Source: Streptomyces sp. Act143
GTDB taxonomy: Bacteria > Actinomycetota > Actinomycetes > Streptomycetales > Streptomycetaceae
DNA length: 64,000 nucleotides
NCBI RefSeq assembly: GCF_003143935.1
Contig: NZ_QFRX01000001.1
Location: 4,196,228-4,260,227 of the forward strand
Reading direction: 5' to 3'
Made by a program: the position numbers and the translations under genes. Shown here in pieces: positions 33,622 through 41,574 of this stretch. The notes beneath the pieces were generated by a model that worked only from the letters and a program-made list of their open reading frames with translations, did no database searches and was not told the origin of the DNA. Numbering within the stretch: the stretch's first letter is position 1; every line of letters starts with the position of its first letter.

Positions 33622-34413
33622 TCAGCCCTCCTCGGCGAGCAGCTGGAGGGCGGTGACCGCGGCGGTCAGTCGGCGGGCGCCGATGACGTCGAGCTTGAGC
33701 CCCAGGGCGAGGACGTCGCGGACCTGGTCGGTGGGGACGATGACGGTGCGGTAGCCGTTGGCGTGGGCGGTTCGGGCCGCGTCGTCGATTCCGGGCAGTG
33801 CCTCGACCGCGCCGCTGTGGCTGTTCAGCTCGCCGAGGAGCACGGCCTGGTCGAGGGCGCGCGGGTCGAGCTGGCCGCTGGCCGCGAGGAGGGCGCAGGC
33901 GGCCGCGAGGTCGAGGGTGCTGGTGACGTTGCGGTGATGGTCGATGCGGACAGACACCGCACCGCCGGGGAAGGTGAAGCCGCTGCGGGTGATCGCGTCG
34001 CGGATCCGGACGTCTGCCGTGCTGTCGTACTGGTTCCAGCCGGCGATCCGGAAGCTGTCCGCGCCGGGCCAGACCGTGGCCTCGACGAGCACCATGCCGG
34101 CCTTGGCGGCGCCGCTGGCGTGGGCGGCGGTGACGGCGAGGTTGCTGGTGTTGCTGTTCGGGGCGAGCGCGTACTCGGGGTTGCCGGATGCCTGCCGCAG
34201 GCCCTCGAGGAAGCTGTCGAGCGCCTCGGCCGCGGTGGCGCCCTTGATGATGTTGACCTCGCCGAGGGCGTCGGCCGCCTCGACGTCCAGCTCCTCGACG
34301 ACGACCTGCCTGCGGGTGAGGTCGACGGGGGCGGGCGCGATGTCCCACAGGGTGTAGCTGGCTGCGTCGACGCGGCCGACGATGATGAACTCGGGGGTCC
34401 GGGTGGCGGTCAT
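33622..34413 (-). CDS. AAA-less ComM N-domain paralogue, 263 aa
   Basis: Residues 1-110 form a beta/alpha region ending NLAVTAAHASGAAKAGMVLV. Then come VEATVWPGADSFRIAGW, IRDAITRSGFTFPGGAVSV, NVTSTLDLAAACALLAASG, LLGELNSHSGAVEALPGI and YRTVIVP, i.e. the ComM/Lon-like domain. No Walker A is present. Larger than the 232-aa paralogue because of the N-terminal extension. Second gene of cassette unit 5. Confidence 0.65.
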   Translation of the reverse strand: MTATRTPEFIIVGRVDAASYTLWDIAPAPVDLTRRQVVVEELDVEAADALGEVNIIKGATAAEALDSFLEGLRQASGNPEYALAPNSNTSNLAVTAAHASGAAKAGMVLVEATVWPGADSFRIAGWNQYDSTADVRIRDAITRSGFTFPGGAVSVRIDHHRNVTSTLDLAAACALLAASGQLDPRALDQAVLLGELNSHSGAVEALPGIDDAARTAHANGYRTVIVPTDQVRDVLALGLKLDVIGARRLTAAVTALQLLAEEG

Positions 34414-34447
34414 GGCTGTCTCCTTGGTGGTGAGGTGGGGGCGGGCT

Positions 34448-34470
34448 GGGGGCGGCCGGCCGGCCGCCCC
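34448..34470 (-). terminator. hairpin after the 90-aa gene
   Basis: Same GGCCGGCC-centred palindrome as at 33261, located 6 nt past the stop and within the two-gene unit 5. Confidence 0.55.
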
Positions 34471-34476
34471 GGCGGT

Positions 34477-34749
34477 TCAGGACTTGCGGCGGTTGATCTG
34501 GTGGAGGGTGACGCCCTCGGCGGCCAGGGCCCGGCAGATGTTGCCGCGCACCCACCCGCCCCAGCCGTCCGACTCGTACTCGGCGAGGAACTGTCGCCGC
34601 TTGGGGTTGGCCGTGTTCGGGCTGAACGTGGCCGCCAGCTCGTAGGCCAGGACTCGGGTGCTCCACGGGCCTTCGAACAGCTCGTCGGAGATCGCGTTGT
34701 CCTCCAGGTCCCAGTACCGGTGGAGGAGGGGGGTCTGGGTCTGGTCCAT
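34477..34749 (-). CDS. hypothetical protein, 90 aa
   Basis: Helical: YWDLEDNAISDELFEGPWST, LAYELAATFSPNTANPKRRQ, GWVRGNICRALAAEGVTLHQ. No cysteine. Start ATG at 34749. First gene of unit 5. Unknown. Confidence 0.55.
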   Translation of the reverse strand: MDQTQTPLLHRYWDLEDNAISDELFEGPWSTRVLAYELAATFSPNTANPKRRQFLAEYESDGWGGWVRGNICRALAAEGVTLHQINRRKS

Positions 34750-34797
34750 GGCTGGCGCTCCGTCCCTGGTGGGTGGTGGTGTGTCGTGCATTCATCA

Positions 34798-34846
34798 TTG
34801 GCCAAACCCACCCGGTTAACCTCCCTAGCCGGGCGGATTTGGTCAA
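34798..34846 (-). promoter_or_regulatory. cassette promoter 5
   Basis: TTGACC-17-GAGGTT is kept while the inner dyad has changed (CCGGTTAAC / CTAGCCGG). Stop-codon spacing 23 nt. Leader type A. Confidence 0.75.
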
Positions 34847-34869
34847 GAGATCGACAAGAAAACCGCTGG

Positions 34870-36669
34870 TCAGGCGGCCAGGTCGTAGCGGCTGATCTCC
34901 TCGCCGGTGATGCACTCGGCGAGCATGCAGATCAGCACCTCCGACGCGTTCGGGGTGACCGCGTTGCCCAGCTGGCGGACGCGGTCGCGCTTCGAGCCGA
35001 GCACCACGTAGTCGTCGGCGAAGGCCATCGCGCGCTGGATCTCGTGGGGCTGGAGCATCCGGAACAGGACGTCTTCGATCTTGATGTCGCCCTGGACGAG
35101 GGCGAAGCGGTCGCGGGTGGAGAGGGCGCCGACGGGCTCGCTGACCGGGCGCGGGGTCCCGTTGCCGTAGTACGGGGCCAGGAAGGGTTCCCAGGTGACG
35201 AGGGACTGGTGGCCGGTGGTGGTGAGGGTCCGCATCGGCTCGGCCAGGTCGGTGCAGTGTTCGCCGCCGTCGCCGGTGGAGCCGTTGTTCCGCATCATCA
35301 TGCCCGGCATCGGGACGGCGGCCAGGCCGTGGTGGTTGCCGCTGGCGCAGACCGTGGCGAGCGGGTCGGTGATGGCGCGGACGTCGCTGGAGCCGCCCCG
35401 GATCTCGGTGATGAACGGCAGCCACGCGAGCCCGGCCTCGGCCCTGGCGGTCTGGGTCTGCATCGGCCCGTAGATCGTGCGGGCGTTCTTGCCTTCGCGG
35501 CCGTCGCAGGGGACGAGCAGCGGCGGTACTGCGAGCGCGTCGTTCTCGCGGGTGGTGCGGGTCGGCATCGGCTCCAGCAGGTCGGTGGCCGCGTCGCGCC
35601 AGGTGCCGCCGGTGGGCACCATCAGCGGGCGGGCGAACTTGTCCAGCCCGGCCTGGATGCGCCGCATCGTCTTCTCCGCCAGCGGCGTCTTGCGGTCGCC
35701 GATCCGACCGCCGGGGATCGACCAGTCGATGGCGGCCGCCGCGGGGATCGTCTCGGGCTCCACGATCTGGTGGCCGCACTTGGTGTTCGGGCACCGGTAG
35801 TCGTACTGGCTCTTGTACCGGCCCATGTCGACGCCGGGCTTGCGGAACACCTGTCGGGCCTTGACCATCTGGTCGCAGCCGGTGCAGAACGCCGAGGGGG
35901 CGAGCCACTTCTCGAAGTTCGGGTTCCGGCCGAGGCTGGCGTGCCAGTACACGAAGTACAGCCGGTCACGGGACTGCGGGGCGCGGTGGACGCTGCGCGG
36001 GTCGGCGTGCATCGAGTTCAGCGCGACCAGCTTGGTCCGGTAGCCCAGCTTGTGGAACTCCGCCACCCAGCGGTCCCACTCGGCCCACTGCCGGACGTCG
36101 ACCACGTTCTCGACGACGCCCGCCTTGACGAGCCCGCCGCGCTCCTGGACGCCGCGCAGGTAGAGCGGGATCTCCTCCATCAGCGCCCGGCTGGCCTGCT
36201 CCTCCTCGGTGGGGCCGCCGCTGTCGCGCTCTTCCTCGGTCTGGAACTTCTCCTCCTCCAGCTCCGCGTACAGGTCGAGGAGGTCGCCCTGGACGGCCTT
36301 CGCGAAGTCCCGCTTCTTGCCCTGGGCGATCGACCACTTGGTGCACTCGGGCGAGCCCCAGTGGATGTCGGTGATCGGCCAGGCCCAGACCGGGGCCTTG
36401 CGGATGTCGCCGATGTAGTGCGCGACGCCGGGGAAGTTCCGCTCGTGGCTCTCGATCGCGCGCTTCCAGTGGTTCGCGGCCCGGGTCACCTTGACGTTCG
36501 GGACGGCGTCCGCGCCCTGGGTGGAGCCGCCTGCGCCGCAGAACCAGTCCATGACGCTCAGTTCGGTGCCGTCGTGCCTGTACGCCTTGACTCGCCGGCG
36601 GCGGGCGTACGTCTGGGCGCCGCTGGAGGCCGAGGCCATCGCGCGGGTGGTGGAGGAGATGTAAGGCAT
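34870..36669 (-). CDS. C5-cytosine DNA methyltransferase with zinc insertion, 599 aa
   Basis: Motif I MDWFCGAGGSTQG (AdoMet binding), motif IV as WGSPECTKWS (catalytic Cys in the phage-type SPEC rather than PCQ), motif VI VVENVVDVRQW, motif VIII-like RDRLYFVYWH, and C-terminal motif IX/X-like RMLQPHEIQRAMAF and QLGNAVTPNASEVL. A CxxC...CPNTKCG ribbon is inserted around residue 280-310. Such SPEC-type enzymes are common in actinophages and modify the phage's own DNA. Start ATG at 36669. Sole gene of unit 6. Target sequence unknown; the abundant TCCGGA motif is worth testing. Confidence 0.85.
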   Translation of the reverse strand: MPYISSTTRAMASASSGAQTYARRRRVKAYRHDGTELSVMDWFCGAGGSTQGADAVPNVKVTRAANHWKRAIESHERNFPGVAHYIGDIRKAPVWAWPITDIHWGSPECTKWSIAQGKKRDFAKAVQGDLLDLYAELEEEKFQTEEERDSGGPTEEEQASRALMEEIPLYLRGVQERGGLVKAGVVENVVDVRQWAEWDRWVAEFHKLGYRTKLVALNSMHADPRSVHRAPQSRDRLYFVYWHASLGRNPNFEKWLAPSAFCTGCDQMVKARQVFRKPGVDMGRYKSQYDYRCPNTKCGHQIVEPETIPAAAAIDWSIPGGRIGDRKTPLAEKTMRRIQAGLDKFARPLMVPTGGTWRDAATDLLEPMPTRTTRENDALAVPPLLVPCDGREGKNARTIYGPMQTQTARAEAGLAWLPFITEIRGGSSDVRAITDPLATVCASGNHHGLAAVPMPGMMMRNNGSTGDGGEHCTDLAEPMRTLTTTGHQSLVTWEPFLAPYYGNGTPRPVSEPVGALSTRDRFALVQGDIKIEDVLFRMLQPHEIQRAMAFADDYVVLGSKRDRVRQLGNAVTPNASEVLICMLAECITGEEISRYDLAA

Positions 36670-36713
36670 GCGGTCCGTCCCTTCGGGTGGGGTGGTGTGT
36701 CGTGCATTCATCA

Positions 36714-36762
36714 TTGACCCCACCCCCCGGGATAATCGCGTTATCCCGGGGAGTTTGGTCAA
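36714..36762 (-). promoter_or_regulatory. cassette promoter 6 (C5 methyltransferase)
   Basis: -35 TTGACC, -10 variant GCGATT, inner arms CCGGGATAA/TTATCCCGG well conserved. Stop spacing 23 nt. Leader type A. Confidence 0.75.
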
Positions 36763-36785
36763 AGAATCGTCAGGAAAGCCGCAGG

Positions 36786-37673
36786 TCAGACGCCGTCCGG
36801 CTGGAACGGGATCTGCGGGTGCCCGTCCTTATCCAGCGCGTACCAGCACCACTCGAAGTGGCCGCCGATGCAGTAGCGGCCGTCCTCGTTCGGCCAGATC
36901 GCCCGGACCGACTTCTCTCGCCTTGTGCCGCCGAGGTACATCCAGCCGATTTCGAGCACGACGACTTCGGCACGGCTGTCGACCGTGCCGTCCAGGACGT
37001 GGATGGTGTTCACGAAGCCGTGCCCGTAGCGGGCGGCCTCGGCCTGGGTCTCGGCCGCGATGATCCGGACGGTGGGGAGGTCGAACCACGGCCGTACGAA
37101 GCCGTCGCGCTGGTCGGCCGGGTCGACGAGGGCCGGGTAGCGGTCGCGCTCGTTCGCGCACACCATGACCTCGACCATGGAGCTCGGGACTGCGTCCGGG
37201 GCGTCCGCGCCGGACGGGTCGAGGGTGAGGGAGGCCGCGCGCGGGAGGTCGAGCGACCAGACCGGCCGGCCGTCCCGGCCGGGCAGCTCCTCGCACAGCG
37301 GGCTCCAGACGTCGCGCGTACTGTCGCCCAGGTACGCCGTCCAGCCGCCGAGGTCATGCAGGGCGTTCCCGGCCTCGGTCTCGCCGACGTCCTCGGTGAA
37401 GGTCCGCTCGTCACCGGCGGCCGTCCAGTAGCGGCCGGTGGGAAACAGCGAGTCCTTGCCTTCGGTCAGTTCGAGCCGTGCGGCGTCGAACGGGGCGTCG
37501 GGCTGGTGGCCGGTGAGGATGTCGCGGACGGCCGCCGCGGTGACGACGAGCATGACGCGGCCGAGCTGCTCGTGCGTGGTGCGGTTGTCGTTGAGGGCCT
37601 GGTCGACGGCCTCGGCGAGTGCCTGGCTGGCGGGCAGTTCGTAGGCGGGGCGGGTAGGGGTCTGGCGTTCCAT
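36786..37673 (-). CDS. hypothetical protein with NTIHVLD/DGRYCIGG domain, 295 aa
   Basis: The C-terminal 120 residues (NTIHVLDGTVDSRAEVVVLE, IGWMYLGG, EDGRYCIGGHFEWCWYALD) match the protein at 38703-39761 (DTVHVIDIG, SWMYLEDEG, DGRYSIGGWEWCWSYA), defining a shared beta-rich domain. The N-terminal half is helical. No catalytic motif seen. ATG at 37673 has a poor site. The frame stays open into the leader. Sole gene of unit 7. Confidence 0.55.
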   Translation of the reverse strand: MERQTPTRPAYELPASQALAEAVDQALNDNRTTHEQLGRVMLVVTAAAVRDILTGHQPDAPFDAARLELTEGKDSLFPTGRYWTAAGDERTFTEDVGETEAGNALHDLGGWTAYLGDSTRDVWSPLCEELPGRDGRPVWSLDLPRAASLTLDPSGADAPDAVPSSMVEVMVCANERDRYPALVDPADQRDGFVRPWFDLPTVRIIAAETQAEAARYGHGFVNTIHVLDGTVDSRAEVVVLEIGWMYLGGTRREKSVRAIWPNEDGRYCIGGHFEWCWYALDKDGHPQIPFQPDGV

Positions 37674-37714
37674 GCCGTGTCCGTTCTGTGTGGTGGGTGC
37701 TACGTCCTCGATCC

Positions 37715-37763
37715 TTGACCCCACCGGCCGGGTTAACCTCGTTATCCCGGCCGAGTTGGTCAA
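37715..37763 (-). promoter_or_regulatory. cassette promoter 7
   Basis: TTGACC-17-GAGGTT with inner arms CCGGGTTAAC/GTTATCCCGG. Stop spacing 22 nt. The leader (GGATCGAGGACGTAGCACCC) belongs to neither common type. Confidence 0.7.
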
Positions 37764-37785
37764 GGATTCGTCAGTGAGCTGCTGG

Positions 37786-38673
37786 TCAGCAGGTGATGCC
37801 GTCGGCCAGGTACGAGCCGTCTTCGGCGACGCTCAGGGCGAACACCTCGGTCGCGGGGCCGCGCTCGACGCGGGTGGCGGGCAGCCACCGGTAGCCGTCG
37901 AAGTCGGGGCGCCGGCCGCCTTCGCTCCTCCAGCAGAGCTGCCATCCGATCTTGCCGGGCTTGCTGCTGTTGCTCAGTCCGCCGGGGAACCCGAGCGAGC
38001 AGACGAGGAGCCGCAGGCCGACCATGAACGCCTTGGAGTGCATGCGCACCTGGTTCTGCTGGCGGCGGGGGGCGTCGTTGACCAGGCCGACGAGGAATGC
38101 GATCCGCAGCGTCTCGGGCATCGTCAGCACCCAGGCCGGGAAGCGGCGACCGGCCCCGTACTGGCCGAAGTGCTCGGCGAGCCAGTCGACCAGCTCGGGC
38201 CGGACGGCGGCCGCGGCCGCGCCCTTGAGGCGGATCATCGCCCCGGCGGCGTGGAGGACGTCCACCAGGTCCGCGTCGGCGAGCGGGGCGGGCAGGTCGG
38301 GGATGGGCAGCGGCTCCCCGAAGTGGAGTGGCGTGGCCAGCCGGTGGCGGTCGGTCAGGTCGCGGGCCCTGGTCCAGCCAGCTGCCGACAGGTCCCCGGC
38401 CGGGCCGCCGTCCAGCAGGACGGGCGCGGTCCGCGTGTGGAAGGGATGGTCGGCGGTCGTGGCGAAGCCGCTGATGTACGAGGCGCAGTGGACGCGGACG
38501 GTCTCGGTGGTCGCGGTCATCGTCTCGGTGACCGGGCGCCACCGGCGCTCGTGGGTGAACACCTCGTCCCCGGGGGTGACGGTCTCGATGGGGACGATGC
38601 CGCGCAGGGTCAGGATCATGGTCCCGGCCGGGAAGCCTTCGGGGGCGGGTGCCGGGGGGCTCTGGTTGTCCAT
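37786..38673 (-). CDS. free-standing intein-like (Hint) protein with degenerate endonuclease, 295 aa
   Basis: Intein block A is recognisable at residues 13-40 (GFPAGTMILTLRGIVPIETV...GDEVFTH), but the first residue is Gly13 instead of Cys. Block B is intact (TTADHPFHT, His76). The C-terminus ends SYLADGITC, lacking the His-Asn that closes inteins. The middle (LRIAFLVGLVNDAP, HSKAFMVGLRLLVCSLGF) resembles a LAGLIDADG homing endonuclease with its catalytic acids lost. There are no exteins: the gene starts with 12 residues and stops directly after the Hint domain. Splicing is therefore unlikely, yet the frame is open. Third gene of unit 8. Confidence 0.75.
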   Translation of the reverse strand: MDNQSPPAPAPEGFPAGTMILTLRGIVPIETVTPGDEVFTHERRWRPVTETMTATTETVRVHCASYISGFATTADHPFHTRTAPVLLDGGPAGDLSAAGWTRARDLTDRHRLATPLHFGEPLPIPDLPAPLADADLVDVLHAAGAMIRLKGAAAAAVRPELVDWLAEHFGQYGAGRRFPAWVLTMPETLRIAFLVGLVNDAPRRQQNQVRMHSKAFMVGLRLLVCSLGFPGGLSNSSKPGKIGWQLCWRSEGGRRPDFDGYRWLPATRVERGPATEVFALSVAEDGSYLADGITC

Positions 38674-38702
38674 GTGAGGTCCCTTCTCGTGGGGCGGTGG
38701 GG

Positions 38703-39761
38703 TCAGTGGGCGTCGTGGCCGGTGAACCGGAGCCAGTGGGGGCCGCTGTCGGTCAGGCTGTCGCCGAGGATGGCGCGCAGGGCGGCGTCGGCCTCGCCGA
38801 GCGTCTCGGTGTCGAACGGGCCGCCGTCGCCGAGGTTCAGCTCGGTCTCGCCGGCCACCGCGCCGACGATGCGGGGAGCGCCGTCGGCCTCGAAGAGGAC
38901 CGCGGTCGCCTCGGGGGCGAGGCGGTGCAGGATCTCGCCGACGCGGGGCGCGGCCTCCTTGAGCGCGGCGGCCTGCTCGCGGGTCATACCGCAGCCCTCG
39001 CACTGGGGGACGTGCCAGTCGTGGCCCTCGCTGCACAGGCACCACCAGCTGGCGTAGCTCCAGCACCATTCCCAGCCGCCGATGCTGTACCGGCCGTCGT
39101 CGTCGGGCTCGATGATGTGGGTGACCTGCCGTGCGCCCTCGTCTTCCAGGTACATCCACGAGATCTTGAGGACGACGGCCAGCGGCTTGTCGCCGCGGCC
39201 CTTGGCGCCGATGTCGATGACGTGCACGGTGTCCATGCCGTCGGCGCCGTACTCTTCGGCGCACCGCTGGGTCTGGTCGGCCAGCTCGCGGGCGGCGTCC
39301 AGGGTGAAGCGGGGCGAGACGAAGCCGTTCCACAGGTTGTGCGGGTCGACCTTGGCGTCCAGCGGGCCGAGCATGTCGTCGATGCAGACCTTCGTGTCCA
39401 CGGTGCGGAGGTCGGAGGCGACCCGGTAGAACTCGGCCTGGCTGTGCTCGCCCTCCCAGCTGTCGCCGTCGAAGTCGAGTTCGTCGGCCAGCGTCTGGCA
39501 GAGCCGCCGGTACAGCGCCTTGCGGTACGGGAGGCTGCCGTCCTCGCGGGCGTCCTGCCATGCCTTCACCCAGGCTTGCCGGTCGAAGCGGGCGTTGGGC
39601 TGCATGCCCGCGGCCGCCTGGAGGCAGACCCTGCGGTCGACGTGGACGGTGCCGTTGACGTCGCCGGTGTCGCGCCTGGCGCGGGCCTGGACGATCTGCT
39701 GGATGAGGGCGAGGGCGCCGGCGAGTTCGAGCTGGCCGACTTCCGGGGTCGTGCTGGTCAT
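38703..39761 (-). CDS. hypothetical protein sharing the DGRYxIGG domain, 352 aa
   Basis: Middle domain (GMDTVHVIDIG, LKISWMYLEDEG, DGRYSIGGWEWCWSYASWW) is paralogous to the 295-aa protein of unit 7. It is followed by a Cys/His cluster (CLCSEGHDWHVPQCEGCG) that could bind zinc. N-terminal helical region with AYRKALYRRLCQ-like repeats. ATG at 39761. Second gene of unit 8, 29 nt upstream of the Hint gene. Confidence 0.6.
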   Translation of the reverse strand: MTSTTPEVGQLELAGALALIQQIVQARARRDTGDVNGTVHVDRRVCLQAAAGMQPNARFDRQAWVKAWQDAREDGSLPYRKALYRRLCQTLADELDFDGDSWEGEHSQAEFYRVASDLRTVDTKVCIDDMLGPLDAKVDPHNLWNGFVSPRFTLDAARELADQTQRCAEEYGADGMDTVHVIDIGAKGRGDKPLAVVLKISWMYLEDEGARQVTHIIEPDDDGRYSIGGWEWCWSYASWWCLCSEGHDWHVPQCEGCGMTREQAAALKEAAPRVGEILHRLAPEATAVLFEADGAPRIVGAVAGETELNLGDGGPFDTETLGEADAALRAILGDSLTDSGPHWLRFTGHDAH

Positions 39762-39794
39762 GGCGGGGTTACCTCTCTGGGTGGGTGGTGGGGC

Positions 39795-39815
39795 GCCCCG
39801 CCCGGCGGGCGGGGC
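39795..39815 (-). terminator. hairpin after the 102-aa gene
   Basis: GCCCCGCCC-GGC-GGGCGGGGC, 15 nt past the stop, inside unit 8. Probable attenuator. Confidence 0.55.
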
Positions 39816-39829
39816 ACCGTGGGTGGCGA

Positions 39830-40138
39830 TCAGCTGGTGAAGAGGGCGAGCCACTCGTCCGCGCGCTCCGGGAGGCGCGTCTCCTTGCCCGCCCAGGCCA
39901 TCTCGTCGTCGATCTGGCGGGCGAGCAGCTCGAACCGCTCGGAGGTGAAGTGCTCGCCGCGCTCCAGCGCCTGGGCCAGGGAGTGGGCCTTGATGGCCGC
40001 CGACCGCATCGCCTCCTTCTCGCAGCCGAAGCGCAGGAGGTCGGCGCGGGCGCCGGCGACCGTGCCGTAGCCGGTGAGGGCTGCGGCCGTGGCCTGGGCT
40101 GCGGTGGTGACGGTGATGGTGCGGGTGATGGTGGCCAT
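39830..40138 (-). CDS. helical hypothetical protein, 102 aa
   Basis: Thr/Ala-rich N-terminus (MATITRTITVTTAAQATAAA) followed by charged helices (HSLAQALERGEHFTSERF, LLARQIDDEMAWAGKETRL). First gene of unit 8. Not recognised. Confidence 0.55.
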   Translation of the reverse strand: MATITRTITVTTAAQATAAALTGYGTVAGARADLLRFGCEKEAMRSAAIKAHSLAQALERGEHFTSERFELLARQIDDEMAWAGKETRLPERADEWLALFTS

Positions 40139-40180
40139 GTCGGGCTCCCTGGGTGGTGGTGGGTGGTGACACCTTCTTCA

Positions 40181-40229
40181 TTGACCCCACCGCCCGGGAT
40201 AACCTCCGTATCCCGGTAGATTTGGCCAA
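40181..40229 (-). promoter_or_regulatory. cassette promoter 8
   Basis: -35 TTGGCC, -10 GAGGTT, inner dyad CCGGGATAAC/GTATCCCGG. Stop spacing 23 nt. Leader type B (GAAGGTGTCACCACC). Confidence 0.75.
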
Positions 40230-40252
40230 GGAATCGGCAAGGAAACGGCTGG

Positions 40253-41080
40253 TCAGGCCATGGCGAACAGGTCGAGCTGGAGCGGCTGGCGCTGGTGCCA
40301 TCCGTGGGTGGGGAGGCTGCCGTCGGGGTCGGCCTCCAGCACCAGGAGGACGGTGCGGACGTTCGTGCCGGACGGGGCGAAGGCGTCTTCGGGGAGCTTG
40401 ACGATCTCGCCCTCGTTGTCGGCGATCAGCTTGCGGAACTCGACCGCGGCCCGGTCCGAGTGCCAGGCGATCGACTCGGGCATGACGGCCACGAGGGTGC
40501 CGCCGTCCTTCATGAACGCGAGCGCGTGCATGACGTGGGCGATGGCGTTGCTGAACGGCGGGTTCATCAGGACGCGGTCGTACGGCTCGTCGAGGGCGAG
40601 CGGGTCGAGGTCGAGGAAGTCACCCTGAACGACCTGGCGGGCGATGCCGAGGTCTCGGAGGACGTGGGCTCGGCGGGGGTCGATCTCGACGCAGTCCACG
40701 ATGCCCATCTCCTCGGCGGCCCGCTTGGCGAGCGAGCCGGTTCCGGCCGACGGTTCCAGCACGGTGTGGCCGACCCGGATCGAGGCGTGCTCCAGCATGT
40801 CGAACACGACCTTCGGCGGGGTCGGATACCAGCCCTGTTCGAACCGGCTGGGCCACTCGCCGGCCGCGAGGCAGTCGCGCATGAACTGCTCCACCGGGAA
40901 GGGGAAGACGTGGGCACGGACGGCCTTCCTGCCGTCCCACCGGCCGCCAATGTCCTTCAGCATCTGGTTCATCCGCTGGTACAGCGCGGGCTCCAGCTCG
41001 AAGGGGACGGCTACGCGGTCGCCGCTGATGATCGTGCGGTCGTCGGTGAGGACGGCGAGGACGTCGGCCGGGATCTGCAT
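40253..41080 (-). CDS. N6-adenine-type DNA methyltransferase, 275 aa
   Basis: Motif I VLEPSAGTGSLAKRA (AdoMet), VDCVEIDPRR (ribose binding) and motif IV RVLMNPPF with VAVMPESIAW following: the gamma/TaqI-like NPPF class. N-terminal segment (EPALYQRMNQMLKDIGGRWD) is extra. C-terminal target recognition region is small, ending LQLDLFAMA, a tail that also ends the 921-aa DUF3560 protein (EQLDLFAVA) and may be a shared clamp-binding or docking peptide. Start ATG at 41080. Second gene of unit 9. Confidence 0.75.
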   Translation of the reverse strand: MQIPADVLAVLTDDRTIISGDRVAVPFELEPALYQRMNQMLKDIGGRWDGRKAVRAHVFPFPVEQFMRDCLAAGEWPSRFEQGWYPTPPKVVFDMLEHASIRVGHTVLEPSAGTGSLAKRAAEEMGIVDCVEIDPRRAHVLRDLGIARQVVQGDFLDLDPLALDEPYDRVLMNPPFSNAIAHVMHALAFMKDGGTLVAVMPESIAWHSDRAAVEFRKLIADNEGEIVKLPEDAFAPSGTNVRTVLLVLEADPDGSLPTHGWHQRQPLQLDLFAMA

Positions 41081-41115
41081 GGGGTGCTCCTTCGTGCGTG
41101 CGGGCAGAACTGGGG

Positions 41116-41188
41116 GCGCCCCGCCACTGAGGGCGGGGCGCTGCGGTCGGGTGGCCGGGTGGAGGTGGGGGCGCGGGGCGCCCCCACC
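41116..41188 (-). terminator. two tandem hairpins after the 78-aa gene
   Basis: Stems 41116-41125/41132-41141 and 41164-41174/41178-41188 (11 bp, 3-nt loop) lie between the 78-aa gene and the methyltransferase gene. Confidence 0.6.
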
Positions 41189-41194
41189 GGGTGA

Positions 41195-41431
41195 TCACCC
41201 GTGGCAGATGCACGTGGCCCGAGAGGGGGCCGGGGTGCCGTAGGTGTCGGCGGACACCCGCAGGATCGAGGTGAGGAGTTGGCACAGGTCCGAGTTCTCG
41301 TCGGCCCGGTCCTGGGCGGTGAGGGTGTCGCGGAGCCAGGGGGTGAGGAGGTCCAGCGCTCCGGCGGTGAGGACGATGCCGGTTCCCTCGTCGGCGGTCG
41401 CGCCGGTGTCGGTGATGATGATGTTGTCCAT
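41195..41431 (-). CDS. hypothetical protein, 78 aa
   Basis: Helical, acidic, with a C-terminal CICHG. ATG at 41431 behind GGAGGGG. First gene of unit 9, upstream of the adenine methyltransferase. Unknown. Confidence 0.5.
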   Translation of the reverse strand: MDNIIITDTGATADEGTGIVLTAGALDLLTPWLRDTLTAQDRADENSDLCQLLTSILRVSADTYGTPAPSRATCICHG

Positions 41432-41474
41432 GACCCCTCCTGGAGGGTGGTGGTGGGTGGTGACACCTTCTTCA

Positions 41475-41523
41475 TTGACCCCACCCACCCGGATAACCTC
41501 GTTGCACCGGCTGATTTGGTCAA
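41475..41523 (-). promoter_or_regulatory. cassette promoter 9
   Basis: TTGACC-17-GAGGTT, inner dyad CCGGATAAC/GTTGCACCGG (decayed). Leader type B. The conserved block upstream has become half of a 12-bp hairpin (41532-41543 with 41558-41569) that probably ends the preceding transcript. Confidence 0.75.
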
Positions 41524-41574
41524 GGGATCGGCAAGGAAACCGCAGCTCAGAGGCCGGTTTCCTTGCCGGTCAGG

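Noticed and set aside
37786..38673. Active intein or homing endonuclease
   Set aside because: No Cys1, no terminal His-Asn, no exteins, and no acidic LAGLIDADG residues.
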